Assembly (NCBI GenBank): GCA_036504445.1
Contig: DASXVE010000028.1
Location: forward strand, 1 to 64,000
DNA: 64,000 bases
Origin: Candidatus Aquicultor sp.
GTDB lineage: Bacteria; Actinomycetota; Aquicultoria; Aquicultorales; Aquicultoraceae
Reading direction: 5' to 3'
Both the position numbers and the translations under genes were made by a program. Positions 17,763 through 27,934 of this stretch are shown one piece after another. Every line of letters begins with the position of its first letter. Positions within the stretch are counted from its first letter, which is position 1. The notes below the pieces were generated by a model. The model was not told the DNA's origin and ran no database searches. It saw nothing but the letters and a program-made list of their open reading frames with translations.

Positions 17763-18443
17763 CTATACAAGATGCTCGGTAATCCACTCTCTAACGAGAT
17801 GTTCGGCCTCTTGCGCGGACTCATCAAGGATATGTCCGTTACCTTCAAGAACCACCAGCTTTTTCGGCTCGTGCGCGAGTTCGTACGTCTCGCGGGAGCA
17901 ATTATCGGGCAATACCGTGTCCTCGGTGCCGTGAATAAGCAACAGTGCGCAATTCGGGGGCAATTCATCGACAACATCGGCACCATGGCACTGTGTGGCC
18001 AGCGTCACCACGGCTTTTGTCTCCGGTGTTCGAACCGCCGCCTGGATTACAACCGCTCCACCAAAGGAATGTCCGGTAAGAGACAGCTTTGACCGGCCTT
18101 CTTTTATCATAAAAGATATTCCCGCAAGCACGTCGAATGTCGCTTCATCAAGAATGTGTGCGTAGCGATATCTGACCCTCAGCGATGAGATATTGCCTTG
18201 CAAAAATGCCTCACACAGATTAGGATACAGCCCGCGGGCGGGCGAATCCCAATCGCCCCCTACGCCGCCAACCCAGATCGCCCCGGCTCTCACCTCAGCG
18301 GCATTGTAATACCTGCATTCGATGTCACCGCGCACCGTGCTAAGTGTAATCGGTATATATAAGCCGTGCGGTTTACCCCGTTTTATGTTAATTAGATGAG
18401 GCTCTTGGGGCAGCGCTCCGCCCGGCATGTTCATAAACAGCAC
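17763..18443 (-). CDS. Alpha/beta hydrolase (dienelactone-hydrolase/esterase-like)
   Basis: 226 aa. The nucleophile elbow GHSFGG (Ser), the acid in LLIHGTEDTVLP (Asp) and a C-terminal His (GNGHILDES) give a complete catalytic triad. No signal peptide is evident, so it is probably cytosolic. Substrate is unknown. It stands alone, upstream of the bactofilin-like gene on the same strand. Confidence 0.85.
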   Translation of the reverse strand: MLFMNMPGGALPQEPHLINIKRGKPHGLYIPITLSTVRGDIECRYYNAAEVRAGAIWVGGVGGDWDSPARGLYPNLCEAFLQGNISSLRVRYRYAHILDEATFDVLAGISFMIKEGRSKLSLTGHSFGGAVVIQAAVRTPETKAVVTLATQCHGADVVDELPPNCALLLIHGTEDTVLPDNCSRETYELAHEPKKLVVLEGNGHILDESAQEAEHLVREWITEHLV

Positions 18444-18579
18444 CTCGCGCGTAATATTTATTATTACGCTCGACTATACCCTGTTTCGTCTATCTCATAT
18501 TGCGTAAAGCGTAGCAAGCATACGGTGCTAAGCAAGCGCTTTCCCCGCGGTAATTATATTGAAATAAGCATTCGTTATA

Positions 18580-19498
18580 GTGCTTGGCTGCGTTATTACA
18601 GTGGTAATATTCGCTTACTTATCCATTGACCTTTCCATTAATTACCGATATGTCTATATACAGCATGGTGGTCGAAAATGCATTCCGTTCCGTTACGGTT
18701 TTATACTCATCGCATGCTTACTTCTTACAATAATCCCGCTAGCGCTGGCGTCGCCGATAGACGCAAAACAACGGCAGCTACAGGAATTAAACCGGCAAAT
18801 CGAAGCAAATAAAAGCCTACGGGCCGCTAACGAACAGCGGCAGGTAGCGCTACTCAAGATATCCAAAATAACGATCTCGCAATTACTCAGCTGCAAACGC
18901 AGCTCCAGACCGAGATCACTAAGCAGCAAGCGATTCTTACCCAAGCGCAGCAAGAAAAGATACAGCTCGCCAGCGCCGAGGATGTGCTCGCGGCACATCG
19001 CGCATGGTTACGAACGAGATCAAAACCCTCGATCAACAAGCGTAAACGGCGCAGAAGCCTGCGCCTGGCCGGACTTTAGCGCAAAAGCACGCCACAAGTT
19101 CGGATATCGCAAGCAACAGTCGCTTTGCTTGGCCGGTAAACGCGCCTGTTACAGCGGCTTTCGGTATGCGGTATCATCCGATCCTCAAGACGTTTAGGAT
19201 GCATGCCGGGCTAGATCCAGGCGCGGTTTCGGGCACACGGGTTGTGGCTGCACAAAGCGGTACAATCGCCTTCTCGGGTTGGTTGGGCGGGTACGGCTAC
19301 ATGGTGATTATCAACCACGGTAACGGCATTACTTCTCTTTACGGACATAACTCAAGCCTCACTGTTCATGCGATCCAGTATGTTAATCAAGGTCAGGTCA
19401 TATCCTATTCGGGTTCAACCGGGCTCGCCACCGGGCCGCACCTCCATTTCGAAATCAGGCAGGACGGCGACCCTGTAAACCCCTTAAACTGGCTCTAG
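18580..19498 (+). pseudogene. Decayed M23 (LytM/EnvC-type) peptidase
   Basis: The protein can be followed through three frames. Frame A (from 18580) gives a hydrophobic leader (YGFILIACLLLTIIPLALA) and a coiled-coil start (KQRQLQELNRQIEANK). From about 18855 the coiled coil continues in frame B (DIQNNDLAITQLQTQLQTEI). From about 19010 it moves to frame C, which hits TAA at 19043-19045. Frame C then carries an intact LytM/M23 domain: RFAWPVNAPVTAAFGMRYHP, zinc-site MHAGLDPG (HxxxD) and HLHFE. At least two frameshifts and a stop separate signal and catalytic domain, so no complete enzyme can be made. ATG 19166 could in principle express only the catalytic part. Confidence 0.8.
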
Positions 19499-19561
19499 TT
19501 CAGTTTGATAACGAGCTAGTCCGGGAACATTCAAAGAAATCCATACATTTGGGGTGATCGC

Positions 19562-19993
19562 GTGCACAAAGTTATCAAAACTCTAGGGCTACTGCTTGCA
19601 GCGGAAGGAGTTCTTTTCACGGTCTTCTCAAAAGACTATCTGAAGTTGTATCGCACCGATAAGCTGGGGCCTACCTTTGAAGATACAATCGATACCATAC
19701 TAAAAGCACCGGACAAGACCTTTCGTTTAGCAGGCGTCGCTGAAATCCTTATCGGCGTGGGCGCTGTTATAGTTGCAGCCCGTATTAATACGGGCTCTGT
19801 AAAACATAATGAATCATCGAGGCGTTCTACCGCCCAATCGTTAAGAACAATTGCCGATTCTATTGAGCGGAGCGCGCAATTTGAGCTTATAATAGAAGGC
19901 AAACGAGTTGTGGTGCCGGCAGAAGCAAAGACGAAAATCGAGTTCGAAGCGAAAGACGGCGGAGGCAAACTCGAATTCGAAATAAAATGGTAG
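19562..19993 (+). CDS. Membrane-anchored amphi-Trp-domain-like protein
   Basis: 143 aa, GTG start preceded by GGGGTGATC. Two hydrophobic segments, IKTLGLLLAAEGVLFTVFS and LAGVAEILIGVGAVIVAARI, flank a short loop. The C-terminal 45 residues (IERSAQFELIIEGKRVVVPA ... KLEFEIKW) match the pattern of the small amphi-Trp domain, whose function is unknown. The downstream 85-aa gene is 13 bp away and probably co-transcribed. Confidence 0.7.
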   Translation: MHKVIKTLGLLLAAEGVLFTVFSKDYLKLYRTDKLGPTFEDTIDTILKAPDKTFRLAGVAEILIGVGAVIVAARINTGSVKHNESSRRSTAQSLRTIADSIERSAQFELIIEGKRVVVPAEAKTKIEFEAKDGGGKLEFEIKW

Positions 19994-20006
19994 CGAGGCG
20001 ATACGT

Positions 20007-20264
20007 GTGATTATTAGGTCAAAAGACAAAAAGACCTCCATCATCATCGGTGAGGTTGCGGGTTTTGAGGTAATGCGCGATAGAATATATCCGCCGGGGC
20101 AGGAAACACCTGTTGCCGGTTTTACGCTTGCGGCTGTTATGGCGCGTTACGATTCCCGGATACCCATGGGCGGTTATGAATCTGAGGACGAGGCGGTCGC
20201 TATGCTGCGGTCGATTGAAGCATGGATCGAACAAGGCGGTCGCGGAATTTTCGAAGTCGCTTAA
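20007..20264 (+). CDS. Small hypothetical protein
   Basis: 85 aa, GTG start with GAGGCG upstream. Predicted to mix beta strands (TSIIIGEVAGFEVM) with a C-terminal amphipathic helix (EDEAVAMLRSIEAWIEQGG). No recognised family and no signal peptide. Its end overlaps the convergent carboxypeptidase gene by 4 bp. It likely forms an operon with the amphi-Trp gene. Confidence 0.65.
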   Translation: MIIRSKDKKTSIIIGEVAGFEVMRDRIYPPGQETPVAGFTLAAVMARYDSRIPMGGYESEDEAVAMLRSIEAWIEQGGRGIFEVA

Positions 20265-21493
20265 AATATCGAGCTGACGACACGACTCCAATAGTAACCT
20301 AGGATTTGTGAAAACGTAGCATCTTTTACCTCGGCTTTTGCAACCAGGGCTGTATTTGCAAGAATACGCCCGTTTTGTGACACGACTATCGTGCCAAGGC
20401 GCGTTCCCTTCTTAACCGGCAGACTCGGGCTCGGTTGACTTAATACTTTGACCGAGATCGTTGAAGAGCGGCGTATCAGAACGTCTAGATCTGATGCCGG
20501 TACAAGAACGATTTTCTGCCCGTAATCGAGCCTAAAGACTTTATATACCTTCTTTTGCGATACGACGCGTTGCTTTTCATACAAACTGAATCCATAATCA
20601 AGCAGGCGTGCTGAATCGCAAAACTGAATGTCGGGCCCTTTTGCACCAAGGAGCACGCCGATTAATGATACATCGTCTCGCTGTGCGCCCGACACGAGGC
20701 AAAAACCGGCCTCGTTGGTATGCCCTGTTTTAACGCCGATCATCCCTGGATATTGCCAGAGCAGTTTGTTTGTATTCTCAACAGCATTCTCAACCTTTGG
20801 AATCGTCCTGCCTAGTTTCATGGTTTTTGTCATGACTATCTCTGCAAAGACCTTATTCTTGAGAGCATAGCGGGTGACAAGCGCTAAATCGCGTGCCGTT
20901 GAGTAAGGATGGCCCTCGCCGGGAAGCCCATGAGGATTTACATAGTATGTATTCTCGGCCCCGAGATTGATCGCTTTTACGTTCATCATTTTTACAAAGT
21001 TATCTACGGAGCCGCCTATCTTATCCGCTATGGCGATGGCTGAGTCGTTCGCCGAGGGCAACATGAGCGCATAGAGCAGGGTTCTTAGTTTTATCTCTTC
21101 ACTGGGTACGAGTTTAATACCCCACCTGGTCGCGGGAATAACATCGCTATTTACCGTAACCGTATCTTCAAGGCGGTCGCTTTCGATCGCGAGTATTGCG
21201 GTCATAATCTTCGTTGTGCTTGCGATGGCACGGTGTTGGTCGGCGTTCTTTTCCCACAAGACCTCGCCGGTCGAGGCATCGATAAGAATCCCCGACGGTT
21301 CATCGAGTTGAGGAGGCACCGGGGTTTCGGATGTTTCAGCCCCGGCTACGTCAGTTTTAGCCGATTGCACCGTTTGCGCGTATGCCGGTAGAGTCGGCAG
21401 CAAGCATAAGGCAATTACTATGAAGATAGATATTGTTTGCTTCTTAACAAAACTATAATAAGCCATATCTTCTAGCATATTACGATTAATCAA
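20261..21493 (-). CDS. D-alanyl-D-alanine carboxypeptidase (S11, PBP5/DacF type)
   Basis: 410 aa. Trims the terminal D-Ala from peptidoglycan pentapeptides outside the membrane. N-terminal signal (FVKKQTISIFIVIALCLLPT; translation probably starts at the Met of MAYYSFVKK). Catalytic motifs: SxxK in ASTTKIMTA (Ser92, Lys95), SxN in LPSANDSA and KTG in GVKTGHTNEAG. The C-terminal PBP5_C beta domain (about 310-370) and an amphipathic tail (FSQILGYYWSRVVSSIF) for membrane association complete it. All active-site residues are present. Confidence 0.95.
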   Translation of the reverse strand: MINRNMLEDMAYYSFVKKQTISIFIVIALCLLPTLPAYAQTVQSAKTDVAGAETSETPVPPQLDEPSGILIDASTGEVLWEKNADQHRAIASTTKIMTAILAIESDRLEDTVTVNSDVIPATRWGIKLVPSEEIKLRTLLYALMLPSANDSAIAIADKIGGSVDNFVKMMNVKAINLGAENTYYVNPHGLPGEGHPYSTARDLALVTRYALKNKVFAEIVMTKTMKLGRTIPKVENAVENTNKLLWQYPGMIGVKTGHTNEAGFCLVSGAQRDDVSLIGVLLGAKGPDIQFCDSARLLDYGFSLYEKQRVVSQKKVYKVFRLDYGQKIVLVPASDLDVLIRRSSTISVKVLSQPSPSLPVKKGTRLGTIVVSQNGRILANTALVAKAEVKDATFSQILGYYWSRVVSSIF

Positions 21494-21511
21494 GTGAAAA
21501 GAAAAGATAAT

Positions 21512-22738
21512 CTACAAGGCGTTTTGCAGTTTCTCTAGTTGCGATAATACAAATGAGCGTATCTGGTGGGGGCTTGGCATATCGCGTACAATCTCGCCGT
21601 TTCTTATAAGGGGTTTCAGCAGCGGTACCCAGTCGCCCCCGCACGCACACGGGTTTTGCGGTTTCTTGTCTCTTGGCGTGAGCCGCGAGGCAAAGCATGC
21701 CGCACATCTCCACACTTGCTTGGCGCCCGACATCTTGCCGCGCTTGGCGAGCGGTTTGCCTGCTATTTCTACCAGGTCGTATGAGAGGTCGACCACCGGG
21801 GCTGAGCTGATATAGGTGCCCACGCCGTAAGCGTCGGCATACTCATTGAGCTCCAGAATCTTCTGCTCGTCGAGCCCGCCCGTGCAAAAAAGCTTTACGT
21901 GGTTAAAACCGCGTAGATCGAGTTCCCACCGGACCTCCCGCAGAATCTTAACGAAATTGCCTCTGCGGGAAGCAGGTGTATCAAGCCGGACGGCGTAGAG
22001 CCTATCGCCTAATGTGTACGCGGCTGTTAGCGCGCCGAATTTCTCATCTTCGAATGTATCGATTAACGCCACTCTGCGCACCGAAGGATCGATTACTTCA
22101 TCGAACGCACGAAATGCTGTCGCGGCGTCTTCAAATACCAGGATTAAGGCGTGCGGCATTGTACCGACGGCTTGTTCGCCGATTAACTCCGCGCTCTTGG
22201 CAACAGCAACTCCGTCACAGCCGCCGATAAAAGCATTACGTTCGATCATCGGGCTGATTGCCGGGTGCATACGCCGGGCCCCGAAACTCACCAGCTGTCG
22301 CTCTCCCGCAGCAAGTTTGCACTTGGCAGAACGCGTGGCGATTCCGGACGCCTGGCAGACGAGACCGAGCATCGACGTCTCATAAATGGCGAAATCCGTA
22401 TAAATGCCGCCGACAATAAGAACGATATCTTCAGGTTTGAATAGCATCCCTTCATCTAGCGCATCAACATCGATCGGTATCCCTTCAAACAACCGCGCTA
22501 TCTCTTCTATGCCGGCGCAGACGGCCCACGACCATCCATCGGGAAAAACCGCAGCCCGCATTTCACCCAAAACGTGCTTGCAAACACCCTTTGCTTCGAG
22601 CACTTCTATATCCCGTAGAAAGTATATATCGGTAATTTGGCCCGCTTTTATCTCATCGCCGTCGGCGATCTGAAACCGTTTATCCATTAAAACCAACCCT
22701 GCCGCATTTCTCCTGTCTGCAAAAGGATTCTTATCCAA
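21512..22738 (-). CDS. Nicotinate phosphoribosyltransferase
   Basis: Up to 408 aa. Makes nicotinate mononucleotide from nicotinate and PRPP in NAD salvage. N-terminal segment ADGDEIKAGQITDIYFLRDI, the family segment LVSFGARRMHPAISPMIERN (substrate-binding His) and a C-terminal cysteine cluster (CAACFASR...NPCACGGDW). The latter looks like a zinc-binding tail of the short bacterial/archaeal form. The start may instead be the Met at 22687 (MDKRFQI), which fits relatives better; neither start has an excellent RBS. Confidence 0.9.
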   Translation of the reverse strand: MDKNPFADRRNAAGLVLMDKRFQIADGDEIKAGQITDIYFLRDIEVLEAKGVCKHVLGEMRAAVFPDGWSWAVCAGIEEIARLFEGIPIDVDALDEGMLFKPEDIVLIVGGIYTDFAIYETSMLGLVCQASGIATRSAKCKLAAGERQLVSFGARRMHPAISPMIERNAFIGGCDGVAVAKSAELIGEQAVGTMPHALILVFEDAATAFRAFDEVIDPSVRRVALIDTFEDEKFGALTAAYTLGDRLYAVRLDTPASRRGNFVKILREVRWELDLRGFNHVKLFCTGGLDEQKILELNEYADAYGVGTYISSAPVVDLSYDLVEIAGKPLAKRGKMSGAKQVWRCAACFASRLTPRDKKPQNPCACGGDWVPLLKPLIRNGEIVRDMPSPHQIRSFVLSQLEKLQNAL

Positions 22739-22956
22739 AATAAGCGGACATTATGCACTAGATCGCGGTGTGAGTTGCGCTAGCTATTATACTATGACCC
22801 ATAGCCATCCGGAGAGGTTGTGCGCCCGTATCACAGATAAACATCTTTCTTGAGGAAATGTTTACTAACCGCATTATTGGATATAAAAATACTGCATCCA
22901 CAATCAACGCTCAAAATGTTCTGCACCCTTTTTATTCCAATAATTCGGAGATAGTA

Positions 22957-23268
22957 ATGAAAACGTATGAAGATTTTAGCTGCCAAGTGATACGGCTCGG
23001 CGCGGAGCTGCTTGTAAGCATCCAGGGTGATTTAGACGCATACACGGTGCCTTTACTGCAAGACAATCTCTGGAAACACATGACACCGCAAGTTGAGATT
23101 CTCACCATAGACTGCGCCTGGGTACAATATGTCGACAGTGCATTTCTGCAGTTCCTTACCAGGATGTCGACGCAAGTAAAGAGCATCCATATAATCAACG
23201 CAAGCCGGACAATCAGGAAAATATTCTTGATCACCGGCTTGGATGATATGTTTATATACGATGCGTAA
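22957..23268 (+). CDS. STAS-domain protein (anti-sigma factor antagonist-like)
   Basis: 103 aa from the ATG at 22957, which has GGAG seven bases upstream. An in-frame ATG at 22858 would add 33 residues without an RBS. Typical STAS pattern: ELLVSIQGDLDAYTVPLLQD, then LTIDCAWVQYVDSAFLQFL. The Ser of YVDSAF is at the place where SpoIIAA-type antagonists are phosphorylated. No anti-sigma kinase or phosphatase gene is nearby, so the partner is unknown. Confidence 0.85.
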   Translation: MKTYEDFSCQVIRLGAELLVSIQGDLDAYTVPLLQDNLWKHMTPQVEILTIDCAWVQYVDSAFLQFLTRMSTQVKSIHIINASRTIRKIFLITGLDDMFIYDA

Positions 23269-23276
23269 TCGCTCGA

Positions 23277-23708
23277 TTACATGTTGCTTAATTCGGCTGA
23301 GCTGAGAAGCTTTATTCCTTCCCTCTGCAGGACCTCTACCGCGCGCTCAATATCGTCAAAGCGCATGATATCGATCGCCGCCCTCAAATCTTTATCGACG
23401 AAGCAGTAGAGATATTCGATATTGAGATCGTTTGCGTCCAGCGTATGCAGCACTTTTGATAAACCGCCCGGTTCGTCCGGAACTTTGACCGCGACAACCT
23501 CATTTTTGCTTACCGTAAACTCGTTATTCTTGAGAATATCGTAGGCTTCGCCCGGCCTGTCGACGATGATACGCAGAATGCCGAAATCCGACGTATCGGC
23601 TATAAATAGAGCCCTTATATTTACGTCGTTATCCCCAAGAACCTTGGTAACTTCAGCGAGACGGCCCTTTTTGTTTTCAAGAAATATCGAGAGTTGGATC
23701 ACTTTCAT
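23277..23708 (-). CDS. ACT-domain protein
   Basis: 143 aa from ATG 23708, preceded by GGAGG; an upstream in-frame ATG lacks this. Two tandem ACT domains: VIQLSIFLENKKGRLAEVTK and VAVKVPDEPGGLSKVLHTLD. ACT domains bind amino acids or other small ligands. It is 49 bp downstream of the phenylacetate-CoA ligase gene on the same strand, a pairing common in anaerobes where arylacetate derived from aromatic amino acids is activated. It may sense aromatic amino acids, but this is inference. Confidence 0.9.
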   Translation of the reverse strand: MKVIQLSIFLENKKGRLAEVTKVLGDNDVNIRALFIADTSDFGILRIIVDRPGEAYDILKNNEFTVSKNEVVAVKVPDEPGGLSKVLHTLDANDLNIEYLYCFVDKDLRAAIDIMRFDDIERAVEVLQREGIKLLSSAELSNM

Positions 23709-23757
23709 CGTGTATACCTCCATATCGGACACTATTCAACGGTTTTTCACCTACGAT

Positions 23758-25050
23758 TTACAACTTCCTGTTATCGATAACTCGTTTTGCTTTACCTTCA
23801 CTTCTCTGAATTGTTTTCGGCTCGACCAGCTTAACATCGACCGAGATATTCAGAATGCTCTCGATCTCACGCTTTACCTTGCGCCCGAAGGCTTCGAGAC
23901 CTTTAACCTCATCCGAGAAGAACCGCTCGTTAACCTCTACCTGGATCTGCATGGTATCCATAGTGCCGACTCTATCGACAATAATCATGTAATGCGGTTC
24001 GGTACCCTCAATCTCCATGAGTACGCTCTCAATTTGCGACGGGAATACGTTAACGCCTCGGATGATGATCATGTCATCCGTACGCCCGGTCACTCTATCC
24101 ATACGCGCAAGCGTTCTGCCGCACGAGCACGGTTCAAACGTAACTGATGAGATATCTCGCGTTCTATAGCGGATGACCGGAAATGCCTCTTTGGTAACCG
24201 CTGTAAATACGAGTTCGCCTTTTTCACCGGGCGGCAGCTGTTTGCCGGTGTCCGGGTCGATAGTCTCGACGATGAAGTGATCTTCGTTCACGTGCAAGCC
24301 ACCTTTTTCCGGGCACTCGAAGGCAACGCCGGGGCCGATGATTTCGCTTAAGCCGTAAATATCAATGGCAAGAATATTGAACTTTTTCTCGATGTCTTTG
24401 CGCATATTATCCGACCAGGGTTCCGCTCCGAAGACGCCCGCTTTAAGCTTGAGACGATCCTTAACACCCATCTCCTCTGCAGCTTCGGCTAAATAGAGTG
24501 CGTATGACGGCGTGCATGCGAGCACGGTAGTCCCGAAGTCCTCCATAATAGTGATCTGCCGTTTCGTATTACCTCCCGAAATCGGCACGACGGCGGCGCC
24601 GAGCCGCTCAGCACCGTAGTGCGCGCCAAGACCGCCGGTAAATAAACCGTATCCATAACCGACCTGAACTACATCGTCGGCAGTTGCACCTGCCGATGCG
24701 AGCGTGCGCGCCATAAGTTCCGCCCAGGTCTCAATGTCTTTGGCCGTATAGCCAACAACGATTGATTTCCCGGTCGTGCCCGATGATGCATGCAGGCGGA
24801 CAATGTCTTTCATGGGCGTTGCGAACAAACCAAACGGGTAGTTGTCCCGTAAGTCCGTCTTAACCGTAAACGGCAGTTTCTCGAGATCATCGAGCGATTT
24901 TATTGAATCCGGGCCAACGCCGGCTTCATCAAAGCGCTTCTTGTACATCGGTACGTTGTTGTACACACGCCGTACAGTATCGCGAAGGCGTTCAAGCTGT
25001 AGCTCACGCAACTGTTCGCGCGGCATTGCCTCACATGCTTTATTCCACAT
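23758..25050 (-). CDS. paaK: Phenylacetate-CoA ligase
   Basis: 430 aa. ATP-dependent activation of phenylacetate or a related aryl acid to its CoA thioester. ANL-family core motif [17 protein letters not shown], later [24 protein letters not shown] and the hinge/C-terminal lysine region around RSEGKAKRV. Short PaaK type without extra N-terminal domains. The other paa degradation genes are absent here. A role in salvage or in amino-acid fermentation is more likely than aerobic phenylacetate breakdown. Confidence 0.93.
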   Translation of the reverse strand: MWNKACEAMPREQLRELQLERLRDTVRRVYNNVPMYKKRFDEAGVGPDSIKSLDDLEKLPFTVKTDLRDNYPFGLFATPMKDIVRLHASSGTTGKSIVVGYTAKDIETWAELMARTLASAGATADDVVQVGYGYGLFTGGLGAHYGAERLGAAVVPISGGNTKRQITIMEDFGTTVLACTPSYALYLAEAAEEMGVKDRLKLKAGVFGAEPWSDNMRKDIEKKFNILAIDIYGLSEIIGPGVAFECPEKGGLHVNEDHFIVETIDPDTGKQLPPGEKGELVFTAVTKEAFPVIRYRTRDISSVTFEPCSCGRTLARMDRVTGRTDDMIIIRGVNVFPSQIESVLMEIEGTEPHYMIIVDRVGTMDTMQIQVEVNERFFSDEVKGLEAFGRKVKREIESILNISVDVKLVEPKTIQRSEGKAKRVIDNRKL

Positions 25051-25309
25051 TGCTTCTGCTCCTCACTCGACTATATACATGGTTAGCCCTGGCTATATGA
25101 TTTACGGCCAAAGGCTGAAACCTTTTCTTTATAATAGCCAAAACAGAACTAACAGGCTAGTTTTATTGTGAATTTGCTATTGGGAATGGAAGTTCTACTG
25201 TTGAGTGTCATGGTTGACGCTAACCGTGATGGTATAAAATGGTTTTTAGAACGAGCTGCTCTTACCATAGTTGCGATATAAGATGCGACCGATGCGCATA
25301 CGAAAATTC

Positions 25310-27181
25310 TTATTGCGGAGTACTCCCTGGAGCAGCCGGTGGAATTACCGGCGTTGGATTTGTAGTCGGTGGAGTTGCCGGTGGTGTAACAGGCGCAGCA
25401 ACGACCTCCGTGCCCACTTTAACAACTGTAGGCTTTGGATCGTACCTGCTAAAGAACTTATCCTTTAAGAATTCAGCGCCGTCTTTGGTAACGGTTCTGT
25501 TGACGGTCACGTCTCGCCCGCTTATGCCTTTATCGAATACTTTCCGGGTGCCCTTAGCCAAGCTTGGATCGTCCTGGCGTTTTTCCGGCGCCGGTTTAAA
25601 ATTGCTCGGGCCGGACGTAGTGTAATCAACCTTTATGTTTTGATTCGTGCTGTAGAAACTTATAGTTATTGAGCCCGTCGTGGTTGAAGTCTTAATAAGG
25701 GTATATTGCTCAAAATTGTTCTTAAATTTAAGATCAGGGCCGCCAAACGACACGGTCGCATCGCGACCTGTGGGATAGTGGCTAATAAAGAAACTATGGT
25801 TATGGCGCTCGACTACTTCGTAGCCGCCGAAGAAGATCGTATTGAACAAGGTTGTAGCAACCTGGCACACGCCACCGCCAAGAGTTGGCACAAGCTCGCC
25901 GTTTACGATTGCGGGCGCTTCCTGGTAGCCTTTTTCCGCCGTACGGGGCCCTATCTTTCCGTTAAAGGAGAACGTCTCGCCCGGTGCCAAAATCGTGCCG
26001 TCAAGCGCACGCCCAAGAGTTTGAATATTGTGCACACGAGAAGCTTGCCCTGCGTTAAAGAACGTTGTGAAGCTCGACACCTGCTCCTTTATGCCCATGT
26101 TCTGCGCGTCTTGCGTGGTTAACTTCGGCTCGGCGGTTTGCGTCGACAGCATTACTTCTTTTGGGTCATCGGTTGTTTTACTTATTTCAGTAATAGCATC
26201 GAAGGCTTTATCGACATCGATTTGCGTGCCCTGACTGCTTGGGGCTATGACCACGGTTTTCCCCGCTATATTAAACATGGCATCCTTGGGCTCGGTCGTA
26301 AGCCCTTCCGTAAGCTCTTTAATATAACTAACGACATCATCCTTATTGAGACTGACATCAACAGTCCAGTGATCTCCCTGGCGTACTTTGTCGAATGCAA
26401 TCCAGTTAGTAATCATATCCGTTGGTATCTGCCACTGCTTATCCTGGTACTTTAAGCTTAGCGGCACTTTAATCATCTGATCGACGATCTTTTTTGCCTC
26501 GGACAAATCGTTCCCTGCGATATCCGGCTTGGTTGTTTTTACCGGCACTTCTATGGAATTCTTTTGATTGGTTGAAAACGCATGCAGGAGTTCTGCAGTC
26601 AGCACAGGCTTGTTAACATGCTTGCCATCTTTGCTGCCGGTAACAACGGCACCGTTTTCAGAAATCTTAATTGCCGCGTCTTGCGCCGCTACATCCACCG
26701 ATTTTGCTATGATATCTTCGAAACGATCGAATTGCTCTTTATTGTACGCATAGATAGGTTCGATATTCGTAGGGGTAAACCAGAGGGTTGCGCGCTTCTG
26801 CGCGTTTTTGGTTAATGTCCTGTTTCGTCCTACGCTAAACGCTTTATCGACGGTTTTGTCGATATCGATTCGCACATCGAGGTCTTTTGCGTTAGCGGTC
26901 CACGTTTTGCCGCCGTAGCGTATCGTAGCTTTTTGGTTCGCGATTTTTAAGTTCAGCACATCTAGGTCGTGACGCAGCGTCGCTTCATCCTTGCCACCCG
27001 CTGCCATACCGCCTACCGTAACACCCGCATGGACCTTGTTCGCGTATAGTATAGTATCGATAATCGCAAACCCGGCTACGGCAATTACTATTACACCTAT
27101 AATTATTGCGATGCTTTTGATTACGGTGTTATGAAAAATTCCTTTTTTATCTTTCTTAGCTGCTACTGCGTACTCTGCCAT
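25310..27181 (-). CDS. VanW-family cell-wall protein
   Basis: 623 aa. Short cytoplasmic N-terminus, one transmembrane anchor (SIAIIIGVIVIAVAGFAIID), then two peptidoglycan-binding_4 type repeats (about 60-330). The VanW domain starts near TTFFNAGQASRVHNIQTLGR and includes GETFSFNGKIGPRTAEKGY and GGGVCQVATTLFN. The tail (about 540-623) has a G5-like strand region and a low-complexity Pro/Thr end. VanW proteins occur in Gram-positive envelopes; a link to vancomycin resistance is not implied. Its precise reaction is unknown. Confidence 0.93.
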   Translation of the reverse strand: MAEYAVAAKKDKKGIFHNTVIKSIAIIIGVIVIAVAGFAIIDTILYANKVHAGVTVGGMAAGGKDEATLRHDLDVLNLKIANQKATIRYGGKTWTANAKDLDVRIDIDKTVDKAFSVGRNRTLTKNAQKRATLWFTPTNIEPIYAYNKEQFDRFEDIIAKSVDVAAQDAAIKISENGAVVTGSKDGKHVNKPVLTAELLHAFSTNQKNSIEVPVKTTKPDIAGNDLSEAKKIVDQMIKVPLSLKYQDKQWQIPTDMITNWIAFDKVRQGDHWTVDVSLNKDDVVSYIKELTEGLTTEPKDAMFNIAGKTVVIAPSSQGTQIDVDKAFDAITEISKTTDDPKEVMLSTQTAEPKLTTQDAQNMGIKEQVSSFTTFFNAGQASRVHNIQTLGRALDGTILAPGETFSFNGKIGPRTAEKGYQEAPAIVNGELVPTLGGGVCQVATTLFNTIFFGGYEVVERHNHSFFISHYPTGRDATVSFGGPDLKFKNNFEQYTLIKTSTTTGSITISFYSTNQNIKVDYTTSGPSNFKPAPEKRQDDPSLAKGTRKVFDKGISGRDVTVNRTVTKDGAEFLKDKFFSRYDPKPTVVKVGTEVVAAPVTPPATPPTTNPTPVIPPAAPGSTPQ

Positions 27182-27235
27182 GTCGCCCTACCTGTGTTAA
27201 ACGATTACTGCTACTGTTTTCACGATACCACACAA

Positions 27236-27931
27236 TTAAATGCTCTTACCTCTTGCTGCGTTAATTCTAATACTATTTTCTTTATGAATAAAAAAGGATA
27301 CGCCTGATAGAGATGACAATTTATCGCGGATGCCACCGGCTATGGTCAACGCTTCGGTTAACACCTCGGATTCTCCTATAGCAAGCACTTCATATGGCGG
27401 GGTAATCATTGTTCCATCAATAAAGATACCATGATTGTTTTGCTTGATGCCAGTGCTACCGATGATTCGTACCCCGTTAATTGAAATTGCTTCCGCTCCT
27501 CCGCTTCTCAGCTCGGTGATGATGTCAACGATATCGGTTGATGTCAGGGCGTTCTCGTCATCCGAAATCTGCGCCCGGATACCGCTGCCCCTTACCTGGG
27601 TCAGGCCCGCGATCACCTTGAGGTTGTTCAGGTTCTTTATGGACTCCTCCATGACCGCCTTGCTATCGTGGTTAATCCTCTCTATTTTATAGAGTTGCAG
27701 CTTTAAGCCCGCTGTTTCCGCGCGCAACGTGTTGATTTCGTTGTTTAAGCTGCTGACCAGTTGGCCTAGGTCGGCCTCGGTTGCGGATTGAAGCACCTGC
27801 CCGGCCGATTGTTGCGCCCTGAGCTGAGTCACGATGAGTAGGCCGATGACCACGCATACCAACGCGATTGCTATTTGGGTGCGCCTTGTTTGACTATTAA
27901 GTGATATGAAAAGTTCTACGACTCGCTTCAA
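27236..27931 (-). CDS. DUF881 protein (second copy)
   Basis: 231 aa. An N-terminal membrane anchor (QIAIALVCVVIGLLIVTQLR), a coiled coil (about 45-105), then the DUF881 domain with VRGSGIRAQISDDENA and INGVRIIGSTGI. The trio DUF881 / small basic protein / DUF881 is a conserved actinobacterial block often near division genes; the role is not established. It is 3 bp from the small basic protein gene. Confidence 0.9.
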   Translation of the reverse strand: MKRVVELFISLNSQTRRTQIAIALVCVVIGLLIVTQLRAQQSAGQVLQSATEADLGQLVSSLNNEINTLRAETAGLKLQLYKIERINHDSKAVMEESIKNLNNLKVIAGLTQVRGSGIRAQISDDENALTSTDIVDIITELRSGGAEAISINGVRIIGSTGIKQNNHGIFIDGTMITPPYEVLAIGESEVLTEALTIAGGIRDKLSSLSGVSFFIHKENSIRINAARGKSI

Positions 27932-27934
27932 CGC

